From: Flavobacteriales bacterium
GTDB taxonomy: Bacteria > Bacteroidota > Bacteroidia > Flavobacteriales_D > Crocinitomicaceae
DNA: 41,733 nucleotides
NCBI GenBank assembly: GCA_947474675.1
Contig: CANJKA010000020.1
Coordinates: 1 to 41,733, forward strand
Direction of reading: 5' to 3'
Shown here: positions 35,206 to 41,733 of the stretch, piece by piece
Layout: each line of letters begins with the position of its first letter
How positions within the stretch are numbered: position 1 is the stretch's first letter
Translations under genes and position numbers: made by a program
The notes under the pieces: model-generated
Databases searched by the model: none
Told to the model about the DNA's origin: nothing
What the model saw: only the letters and a program-made list of their open reading frames with translations

Positions 35206-35295
35206 AACAAAAAGTCGTACGAAAAAATGTAGTATTAAACAAAAAGTCGTACGAAAAAATGTAGTATTAAACAAAAAGTCGTACGAAAAAATGTG
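35206..35295. repeat. Three-copy 32-bp tandem repeat with palindrome TCGTACGA
   Basis: Units start at 35206, 35238 and 35270 and read AACAAAAAGTCGTACGAAAA then AATGTAGTATTA. Two are full and the third is cut after AATGT. Each contains the 8-bp palindrome TCGTACGA within AAAAAG and AAAAAA. The repeats are contiguous, without spacers. They lie 15 bp after the SDR stop and 60 bp before the AAA/DUF4143 gene. Confidence 0.9.
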
Positions 35296-35356
35296 AAGTA
35301 GTTTGTTTTTATGAAATAAAAAAACGATATTTGCTCAGTAAAACAAATATAATCGT

Positions 35357-36655
35357 ATGATTAGAGATGCTGAAGTACAATTATTGGAATGGAAAAATTC
35401 AAAACATCGAAAACCATTGTTGATTTATGGAGCAAGACAAGTTGGAAAGACATGGTTGATGAAAACATTTGGAAAAACTGAATTCACTAATTGTATATAT
35501 ATCAATTTTGAAAAAGAAATACAATTAAGAGGAATTTTTGAAACAGATTATAACCCAAAACGCATAATCAAATTAATTGAGATCCATGCTGATCAAAAAG
35601 TAGAAATTGGAAGTACACTCTTAATATTTGACGAAATTCAAGAAGCTAAAGGAGGATTGACATCTTTAAAATATTTCAATGAAGAATTATCTGAAATGCA
35701 TTTAATTGCTGCAGGATCATTACTTGGAATTGCTTTAAAACAACAAACCTCATTTCCAGTTGGTCAAGTTGAATTCTTGTATCTAAATCCAATGAATTTT
35801 GGCGAATTCTTAAAAGCAAAAGGGAAAAATTCTTTATTAGAACTCCTCCAAGAAAAAAATTGGGACTATATAGAAACATTTAAATCACATTATCTTCAAT
35901 TATTAAAACAATATTACTTCGTTGGAGGAATGCCAGAAGCTGTTAAATCTTTTGCTTTAGAGGAAGATTACAATCTAGTAAGTACTATTCAAAAAAACAT
36001 TTTGACTTCTTACGAACAAGATTTTTCAAAACATGCACCTTCTGAAATAATTCCAAGAATTAGAATGATTTGGAATTCAGTTGTGAGTCAATTAGCGAAA
36101 GAAAATAAAAAATTCATATATGGATTAGTTAAAGAAGGTGCAAGAGCAAAAGATTTTGAAATGGCAATTTCATGGTTAGAGGATTATGGTTTAATTCATA
36201 AAATTCATCGAACAAATAAAAGTAATGTTCCATTACCAGCGTATAGTGATTTAGGAGCTTTCAAAATTTACGTTTTAGATGTTGGATTATTAGGAGCAAT
36301 GGCTAATCTTAATCAAAAAGTATTACTTGAAGAGAACTTACTTTTTAATGAATTCAAAGGAGCTTTAACAGAGCAATATGTGCTGCAAGAATTAATTCAA
36401 AACAGAAAAAATCAATTTCATTATTGGTCAAACGATAATGGTTCAGCCGAAATTGACTTTATTTTTGAAAATAACTGTCATATAATTCCTTTAGAAGTAA
36501 AAGCAGGAGAAAATTTACAAGCAAAATCATTAAAAACATTTTCAATTAAACATCCTGAAATTCATTGTTATAGAACTTCATTATCAAATTACAGACAAGA
36601 AAATTGGATAACAAATATACCTTTATACGGAATTGGAATAAAAAATATATTTTAA
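35357..36655 (+). CDS. AAA ATPase with C-terminal DUF4143 domain
   Basis: A 432-residue cytoplasmic protein of the large AAA_14/DUF4143 family found as variable accessory genes in Bacteroidota. Walker A is GARQVGKT (residues 25-32), Walker B is LLIFDEIQEA near 90, and sensor-like AAGSLLGIAL follows near 115. From about 200 on is a winged-helix-like part and then DUF4143, with the nuclease-like pattern EIDFIFENNCHIIPLEVKAG (PD-(D/E)xK-type D...ExK). The function of the family is not settled; the motif suggests DNA or RNA handling. It follows the 32-bp repeat array, 60 bp away, and is followed 46 bp later by the ECF sigma gene. Confidence 0.9.
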   Translation: MIRDAEVQLLEWKNSKHRKPLLIYGARQVGKTWLMKTFGKTEFTNCIYINFEKEIQLRGIFETDYNPKRIIKLIEIHADQKVEIGSTLLIFDEIQEAKGGLTSLKYFNEELSEMHLIAAGSLLGIALKQQTSFPVGQVEFLYLNPMNFGEFLKAKGKNSLLELLQEKNWDYIETFKSHYLQLLKQYYFVGGMPEAVKSFALEEDYNLVSTIQKNILTSYEQDFSKHAPSEIIPRIRMIWNSVVSQLAKENKKFIYGLVKEGARAKDFEMAISWLEDYGLIHKIHRTNKSNVPLPAYSDLGAFKIYVLDVGLLGAMANLNQKVLLEENLLFNEFKGALTEQYVLQELIQNRKNQFHYWSNDNGSAEIDFIFENNCHIIPLEVKAGENLQAKSLKTFSIKHPEIHCYRTSLSNYRQENWITNIPLYGIGIKNIF

Positions 36656-36701
36656 TCTGTTACTTTTACAACATACTTGTATTACACCTAAAAGAAAGCT
36701 A

Positions 36702-37268
36702 TTGTTTAAGAAAAAAAATAGAACCCAATTATCCGATTCCGAGCTGGTTAAACTAGCGAAAGTGAAACGTGCGGACTTTGGTGTTTTATACGAACGCTAC
36801 TTTGATGCCATTTTTCGCTTTGTTTTTAAACGAATAGGAGGAGATGAAGCTTCGACTGGAGATTTAACACAGCAGACTTTCATGAAAGCAATGGCGAGTT
36901 TGGAAAAATACGAAGATAGAGGTTTGCCCTTTTGTAGTTGGTTGTACAGAATTGCTCAAAATGAAGTAAATTTGTTCTTTCGAGCGAATAAAAAAGATTT
37001 CACTTTAGAGATTGAAGATAAACAAGTTCTTCATATCTTAGATGAAGCAAATTTAGGGAATTATATGACAATCGAAGACCAAGAAAAATTGGTCCTAAAA
37101 TTGAATGAATTGCCGCAGGAAAATAGAGATTTGATAGAATTACGCTTTTTCCAAGATTTAAGTTTCAAAGAAATAGCAGATATTTATACGATTACAGAAG
37201 CGAATGCTAAAATGAGGATTTACCGCATTTTAGAAAAAATGAACACTAATTGGAAAGAAAATAAATGA
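36702..37268 (+). CDS. ECF-type sigma-70 factor
   Basis: A 188-residue alternative sigma factor with regions 2 and 4 only. Region 2: FGVLYERYFDAIFRFVFKRIGG to TGDLTQQTFMKAMASLEKYEDR and FCSWLYRIAQNEV. Region 4: LPQENRDLIELRFFQDLSFKEIADIYTITEANAKMRIYRILEKM, a clear helix-turn-helix. It starts at TTG 36702, as the next ATG would remove region 2 N-terminal residues. Its TGA overlaps the ATG of the next gene by 4 bp. No standard anti-sigma gene follows; the small membrane protein is the only candidate partner. It ends a short plus-strand run behind the AAA/DUF4143 gene. Confidence 0.9.
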   Translation: MFKKKNRTQLSDSELVKLAKVKRADFGVLYERYFDAIFRFVFKRIGGDEASTGDLTQQTFMKAMASLEKYEDRGLPFCSWLYRIAQNEVNLFFRANKKDFTLEIEDKQVLHILDEANLGNYMTIEDQEKLVLKLNELPQENRDLIELRFFQDLSFKEIADIYTITEANAKMRIYRILEKMNTNWKENK

Positions 37269-37471
37269 GCAAGTTTTCTATAAATAGAAACCCAAAAAGC
37301 AAAGAACCTACTGACGAACAAATACGACGTCATAAGGATTTCTCACGCTTATCTGCTAATTATGATCTTCTCGTTAAGCGGAATAAAAAACCTTTGTATA
37401 AAAACAAAAAATTATTTTTACTATTGTTTTTATTTGCTGTTATTTTGTATTTGATTTTGTTTGAGTCTTAG
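37265..37471 (+). CDS. Small single-pass membrane protein coupled to ECF sigma
   Basis: 68 residues: a charged N-terminal part (1-47, rich in K/R, with EQIRRHKDFSRLSANYDLLVKR) and one transmembrane helix (about 48-66, LFLLLFLFAVILYLILF). The start ATG overlaps the sigma TGA (ATGA), which argues for translational coupling. Its place and topology (soluble N-terminus, one helix) recall a minimal anti-sigma factor, but it lacks the periplasmic domain and any zinc-binding HxxxC motif. I do not recognise it by family. Confidence 0.75.
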   Translation: MSKFSINRNPKSKEPTDEQIRRHKDFSRLSANYDLLVKRNKKPLYKNKKLFLLLFLFAVILYLILFES

Positions 37472-37478
37472 AAATTAC

Positions 37479-38741
37479 TTATTTTTCTGATTCAATTTCA
37501 TTATCCCTAAAAGCAGAAGGAATTAAATCAGGTATTATTTTCAAAACTAAAGGTAATAACAAGGCTCCTCCAGGCAACATAAATATAGCCAAGGTTGGCA
37601 TTGATTTAATAATATCCTTGAATTGAGTTTTGACAATTTCTTTTTCTTCTTTCGTTAATTCTTTTGTTGTCGATTTCTTAATTAAAGAAACTAATTCTTT
37701 GCTTTGTTTTAACTCAACAGCTAATTTATCTTTGTTTCTACCAAGTATTTTAATCCATCTTCTCGACAAACTACTAAACATTTTTTCATAGGATGAAGAT
37801 GTTTTTAAAAAAGAAACATTTTTGTTATTATGAAGAACAAATGATCCAACCATCACTAATGTTTCATCTAATTCTTTATCAGGTATTTCCAGAAATTCAC
37901 ATAATTCAGTTAAAAACACCTTTTCTTCTGGAACACTTTCGCTATTGGCCAAAATTGTCAATGCTGAAAGATCTAATAAAAAACGTTTGAATAACCAATT
38001 CTTTTGAACTAATGCGGAAAAATCCCCAAAAGTTGCCCCATTTTTGAATTGTTTGAGAGCAGATTCTTTAATTTTATCAGGTAAATTGGCTGAAGCCAAG
38101 AAAATTTTAAACAATGATTTTTCAGCATCAGCAATTGCTCCATCGGAAAATGCTGAAACAGAAATTGCCGTTAATGCATTCATCGCTAAATCATTATAAT
38201 TAGATATTTTTCCTCGTTTTTTACCCTTTAAATTATCGTAAAAAAGAATAACATCAAGGTAAACAAATGTATTAATTAAATAACTAACCCACAACTTATT
38301 ATCTAACAAATTCATCTTAATTTCTAGACGTTTTATTAAGATATTTTCTAATTTTTCAACTGGAGTTTCTTTTAAGAAAAATGTAAATATTTTTGTTATT
38401 GAATACGAGTTATGTTTCCCATAAAACTTTAAAAGGGAATCAATAAAATCATGTTTAAGATTTTCAGTTCTCTCATTTGTCAATAAATAGATAAATAAAT
38501 GAGTTTCTAATAACAAGACTTTCAATTTCTCTTCAACTGTCCATTTAGAAGTATTTAAAGAGTTCGCAAATAATAACCGCGATGGATACCCGAAAATAAT
38601 TCCTGTATGACCAAAAGTTAAATGTAAAAAATGCTCAATACTAATACTTTTAGGGCGTTCAATATCTAATTGAAAAGTACCTTTTTCAACTAAATCGAAA
38701 TATTTATTTATCCAACCTTTAGAACCCGGATGTAAAAGCAT
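37479..38741 (-). CDS. LETM1-related protein (biofilm-associated type of flavobacteria)
   Basis: A 420-residue protein. The N-terminal half is helical with aromatic motifs (FLHLTFGHTGIIFGYPSRLLFANSLN); a TerB-like helical middle contains FSDGAIADAEKSLFKIFLASANL; the C-terminus has the LETM1-like membrane-proximal motif (FKDIIKSMPTLAIFMLPGGALLLPLVLKIIPDLIPSAFRDN). Flavobacterial homologues are annotated as LETM1-related biofilm-associated proteins. LETM1 itself is a mitochondrial ion-exchange protein; the bacterial role is unknown. It is convergent with the small membrane gene (7 bp apart) and has its own TACATTTG promoter. Confidence 0.85.
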   Translation of the reverse strand: MLLHPGSKGWINKYFDLVEKGTFQLDIERPKSISIEHFLHLTFGHTGIIFGYPSRLLFANSLNTSKWTVEEKLKVLLLETHLFIYLLTNERTENLKHDFIDSLLKFYGKHNSYSITKIFTFFLKETPVEKLENILIKRLEIKMNLLDNKLWVSYLINTFVYLDVILFYDNLKGKKRGKISNYNDLAMNALTAISVSAFSDGAIADAEKSLFKIFLASANLPDKIKESALKQFKNGATFGDFSALVQKNWLFKRFLLDLSALTILANSESVPEEKVFLTELCEFLEIPDKELDETLVMVGSFVLHNNKNVSFLKTSSSYEKMFSSLSRRWIKILGRNKDKLAVELKQSKELVSLIKKSTTKELTKEEKEIVKTQFKDIIKSMPTLAIFMLPGGALLLPLVLKIIPDLIPSAFRDNEIESEK

Positions 38742-38760
38742 ATCCTTTAATTAATTAGTA

Positions 38761-38768
38761 CAAATGTA
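38761..38768 (-). promoter_or_regulatory. Promoter -7 element for LETM1-related gene
   Basis: TACATTTG (TAnnTTTG) on the minus strand, 19 bp before the ATG at 38741. Confidence 0.5.
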
Positions 38769-38856
38769 CAAATAGATTGGTTGATGTTGAAATAAAATAC
38801 ATTTTCTATATTATCATTTTGAATTTCAATAAAATACAATGAAAATCAAGGGTGTT

Positions 38857-41427
38857 TTATAACAATCCAGCGACAACAAATACCTTTTTTTTGGTAAAAA
38901 CCATCCCTTCTTTAATATCAAACGTTTCAAAAACACCAACATAGGGTCCTATATTAGATTTCTCATTTTTATCAGTTAATCCATCCCATGTAAAAGTGCC
39001 TTCAACTCCCAATAATTGATTGTTAAAAACGGTTCGAATTAATCTTCCTACATCATCATAAATAGTAAATGTCCCAACCATTCCAACGGTTTCCATTTTA
39101 TAATTTATAATCAAAACATCTTCAAATCCATCGTTATCAGGTGAAATTGTTTTACTTGAAAAGTTAAAATCTCCTAGCATTTCTATTCTTAGGGCCTGAG
39201 AATTTAAATATCCTGGTGTTGCAAAACTTTCAGATTCTGCAGCTGTATGCCAATTATTTGAAATATTTGATTCATCTTTCGGATTAATTCTTTCTAATGA
39301 TTTCCCTTTTGTTTCGTCCAATAATTTAAATTGCCATTCTTTTAAATAGGCAACTTTGTCCACGATCATTGAATCAGAAATTAGATAAACAGTACTCGAA
39401 TCATTGTTGAAATTGGGTAAGTCAGATTGGAGAAATCGTCCAGAAACGGCAAAAGGATAGTGTTGTTTAATGAACAATGTATCGGAAGAAATTACTACAA
39501 ATTCATTCGGTTTAAGATTAAAATGTTTTTGAATCATTTTTTCATTGGCAATTTCACTGTTATAATAATTGGCAAAACTCCAGCCATAAACGTCAATTGT
39601 TTTCTTAGAGATATTCATGACTTCAACAAAGTCTGAACCTCCAGTTAACGGATCAAAAAGGATTTCATTGATGACTAAATCACCCGTTTTTCCTATTTCA
39701 GGCAACACAAAAACATCAGATAAATTGGTTGAATTCATCGAACAATCTGATATGGAATTGATCGATATTAAATAGTCTAAACTTCCGATTAAATTTTGTG
39801 AAAACTGGATGTTTAATTGAGTTGGAAAAGGGAATTCAATAGTTCGAGAGATTTCTATTAAATTAGGAGAAAATGATATAACTGAATTTGCCAATGTTAT
39901 TGAATCCATTCCTTCATTAAAATTTACAGTAATACTATTTAAGCCTATAACGTCAATGCTTAAAATAGATGGAGCAGAATTATCTGGAGCCAAATCAATA
40001 ACAGAATTTTGTCCAAAAGGTGTCCCTCCTAAAATTGAATTACTTGCTTTCCAGTTAGCTTCACCAGAACAAACTAAATCCGGATTAATTCTCTCAATTG
40101 AATAACCTCCCATTTTCTTCAAATCATCGTGATACCAAGAATCTGTATACTGTATTTTATCTAAATTAATTCCTGAATTACTTTTTAATACAATATCATC
40201 TCCACTATTATTAAAACTTGGAAAACTACTAACAGCAAACCCATTCGGGTAAAAAAGCATGGAACTTGTTGAACATAAAACACGTATTTCACCCGGCATC
40301 AACCATCCTTCTTGAATTGTACCATCTCCTGAAGAATCACCTATTTTCCAACCTTGAATATTAAAATACTTGCTACTTCTGTTCTGAATTTCTACATATT
40401 CAACCTCTGCTAAACCAATAACGGGTGTTGGATCTACCATAAACTCAGTTAAAATTACATCTCCTAAAACTGGATTTTCAGAAACCAGAAAAGTGAAGTT
40501 TTTGGATTGAATACCTGAAGTATTTCCATTTAGATCTTGAATACTTGTAGAAGTAACAGAATAATTTTGTCCATTTATTAAAGTAGATGTTAAAGAAATA
40601 TGAACGATTTTGGGATTTATGAGATCCTGAACAACTCCACTAATTCCAATTGTAGGGTTCAGCCAATAATTTATGGGATTTTGGGCTGAACTATTTTCAA
40701 TCACTTCATCGTACATTAGATCGATTTGATTTGCATAAATTGCAATTGCTGAAAATAAAGTTGGTGGAATATTATCGACGATTTCATTTCCAATGTAAAA
40801 ATTGTCAAAGTAAAATTTATTGGCATTACTCGCTGTATATGTACAAATAATTCCAAAATAAGGTCCTACAATAGAACTAGATTCATAACCTGATGCTTTA
40901 GAATTATAATTTTCACCACCACCTGAATCAATAAATAAACTCCAATTTCCTAAATTATCTCTAACCACTTTAACGCCAATTGCAAAACTTGTGCTTATTT
41001 GTCCCACAATACCAGAACATATTTCAGTAGAAATTCCATTAATTTGGTTGAATAATCTGACAGCATCAGTTGATCCTGTTTCACCAAATAAAAGATAAAA
41101 TCCATCTGGATTAATGGTTAAATCTGAATTAGATGAACTTAAATAAACTCTTGCATAATTATTTGAAGAAGGAGAAAATGTCATTTTAATCCAAAACCTC
41201 CATTCTTTTGAATTTAAAGAACTTAGTTCATTCGACGTGGCTAAAAAAGAGGTTCCTGATATGGTTGAATTCGTTTGAAGTTGACTGAATGAATTTATTG
41301 TAAAATCAGAAGTAGAACCTGACCAAGTTGGGGATGTTGAAAAATTACCATCTGTAAATGAATCTATTATTTGTCCTTTAACGATGTGTGAAAAGCAAAT
41401 AAAAACCAGGAATATTCTAATTTTCAT
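38857..41427 (-). CDS. Secreted protein with two lamin-tail domains and FlgD-like C-terminus
   Basis: 856 residues with signal peptide (MKIRIFLVFICFSHIVKG). Order: a concanavalin-like N-terminal beta-sandwich (about 20-215, SFTDGNFSTSPTWSGS; FYFDNFYIGN); a SbsA-type Ig-like domain (about 215-315); lamin-tail domain 1 (about 320-455, LGDVILTEFMVDPTP, EYVEIQNRS, WKIGDSSGDG); a second SbsA-type Ig-like domain (about 480-580); lamin-tail domain 2 (about 580-735, GDLVINEILFDPL, DFVEVMNIS); and a C-terminal FlgD-like Ig domain with FTIYDDVGRLIRTVF and FTWDGLTDKN, ending KKVFVVAGLL. The last domain is common at the end of Bacteroidota exported proteins and may be a T9SS-dependent targeting region, although the classical sorting motif is not obvious. 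The ligand is unknown. Confidence 0.88.
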   Translation of the reverse strand: MKIRIFLVFICFSHIVKGQIIDSFTDGNFSTSPTWSGSTSDFTINSFSQLQTNSTISGTSFLATSNELSSLNSKEWRFWIKMTFSPSSNNYARVYLSSSNSDLTINPDGFYLLFGETGSTDAVRLFNQINGISTEICSGIVGQISTSFAIGVKVVRDNLGNWSLFIDSGGGENYNSKASGYESSSIVGPYFGIICTYTASNANKFYFDNFYIGNEIVDNIPPTLFSAIAIYANQIDLMYDEVIENSSAQNPINYWLNPTIGISGVVQDLINPKIVHISLTSTLINGQNYSVTSTSIQDLNGNTSGIQSKNFTFLVSENPVLGDVILTEFMVDPTPVIGLAEVEYVEIQNRSSKYFNIQGWKIGDSSGDGTIQEGWLMPGEIRVLCSTSSMLFYPNGFAVSSFPSFNNSGDDIVLKSNSGINLDKIQYTDSWYHDDLKKMGGYSIERINPDLVCSGEANWKASNSILGGTPFGQNSVIDLAPDNSAPSILSIDVIGLNSITVNFNEGMDSITLANSVISFSPNLIEISRTIEFPFPTQLNIQFSQNLIGSLDYLISINSISDCSMNSTNLSDVFVLPEIGKTGDLVINEILFDPLTGGSDFVEVMNISKKTIDVYGWSFANYYNSEIANEKMIQKHFNLKPNEFVVISSDTLFIKQHYPFAVSGRFLQSDLPNFNNDSSTVYLISDSMIVDKVAYLKEWQFKLLDETKGKSLERINPKDESNISNNWHTAAESESFATPGYLNSQALRIEMLGDFNFSSKTISPDNDGFEDVLIINYKMETVGMVGTFTIYDDVGRLIRTVFNNQLLGVEGTFTWDGLTDKNEKSNIGPYVGVFETFDIKEGMVFTKKKVFVVAGLL

Positions 41428-41449
41428 TCTAATTTAAATTAAGGGTAGA

Positions 41450-41457
41450 CAAATGTA
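41450..41457 (-). promoter_or_regulatory. Promoter -7 element for lamin-tail protein
   Basis: TACATTTG (TAnnTTTG) on the minus strand, 22 bp before the ATG at 41427. Confidence 0.5.
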
Positions 41458-41624
41458 CTATTTATTAGTTTAACTAAATATATAAATACTTGTTTTTTGA
41501 TTATCTATTTTTTTAATAAATAAAGAATGATTATGGCTCTCATATTCAATCTTTCAGATAATTTAATTCCTTTATCATTAGAAACATTAATATTTTAACA
41601 ATCTTTTTAAAATCTTTGATTTAA

Positions 41625-41656
41625 TTGAATTAATAGGGAGAAATATATTAATTTTG
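41625..41656 (+). promoter_or_regulatory. Promoter of asd
   Basis: TTG (41625-41627), 21 bp, TAATTTTG (41649-41656), with the asd ATG 25 bp downstream. The -33 spacing is slightly long. Confidence 0.55.
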
Positions 41657-41681
41657 TAGAATATTTAAAATAAATCAAATT

Positions 41682-41733
41682 ATGAAAGTTGCTGTTGTTG
41701 GTGCTACAGGGATGGTTGGAAATGTCCTTTTAC
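41682..41733 (+). CDS. asd: Aspartate-semialdehyde dehydrogenase (5' end only)
   Basis: Only the first 17 codons are in the window: MKVAVVGATGMVGNVLL. The glycine-rich NADP-binding motif GATGMVG at residues 7-13 is the hallmark of the N-terminus of Asd, which reduces aspartyl phosphate to aspartate semialdehyde for lysine, threonine, methionine and cell-wall synthesis. Other Rossmann enzymes can begin similarly (for example ArgC), but MVG directly after GATG is typical of Asd. Confidence 0.75.
   Translation, partial: MKVAVVGATGMVGNVLL

Noticed and set aside
35206..35295. Possible CRISPR array
   Set aside because: The 32-bp units are contiguous with no variable spacers, and no cas genes are present in the window.

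Overview
The window is AT-rich chromosomal DNA from a member of the Bacteroidota, most likely Flavobacteriales. The evidence is: (1) repeated matches to the Bacteroidota housekeeping promoter (TTG, about 19 bp, TAnnTTTG) in front of many genes, with no obvious Shine-Dalgarno sequences; (2) exported proteins of type IX secretion style, including a 1725-residue protein with a classic C-terminal sorting domain; (3) a DksA/TraR-type regulator with a degenerate zinc finger next to lspA; (4) a LETM1-related protein typical of flavobacteria. The genus cannot be fixed from this window.

Layout. 1-7.2 kb is a phosphate uptake locus: a PiT-type transporter with its DUF47 partner on the minus strand, and divergently a complete pstS-pstC-pstA-pstB-phoU operon on the plus strand. 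PstC carries an inserted segment that resembles part of PstS. 7.3-13.2 kb holds a SIMPL-like exported protein, a dksA-like/lspA pair, two small probable lipoproteins, a probable outer-membrane protein and a two-domain universal stress protein. A 181-bp MITE-like element and one copy of a REP-like repeat lie between these genes.

13.2-20.1 kb is an accessory region ending at an intact tRNA-Asn. It contains a tRNA-like remnant, a decayed 3' copy of a fic gene, an intact class II fic gene, a partial tRNA-Asn direct repeat that looks like an attachment site, an AlbA/Schlafen-type ATP-binding gene broken by a frameshift and a stop, and two genes I cannot assign. No integrase is present. I read it as an integration hotspot with at least two successive insertions, now decayed. 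20.5-25.3 kb has a large S9 peptidase and an acetyl-CoA hydrolase/CoA-transferase. The latter is preceded by a 421-bp inverted-repeat element that appears to supply its promoter.

25.4-31.0 kb is a two-gene unit for the giant repeat-rich cell-surface protein and a small exported partner. 31.5-33.9 kb has a Wzz-like chain-length protein followed by an O-antigen-ligase-like protein. Then come a MORN-type pseudogene and a truncated copy of the 421-bp element, a short-chain dehydrogenase, a three-copy 32-bp tandem repeat, an AAA/DUF4143 ATPase, an ECF sigma factor overlapping a small membrane protein gene, a LETM1-related protein, an 856-residue secreted protein with two lamin-tail domains, and the first 17 codons of asd.

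I found no clear previously undescribed enzymatic system. The most unusual items are the PstS-like segment inside PstC, the nested tRNA-Asn/fic integration site with a symmetric junction in the anticodon-loop sequence, and the inverted-repeat element with an outward-facing promoter placed at a start codon.
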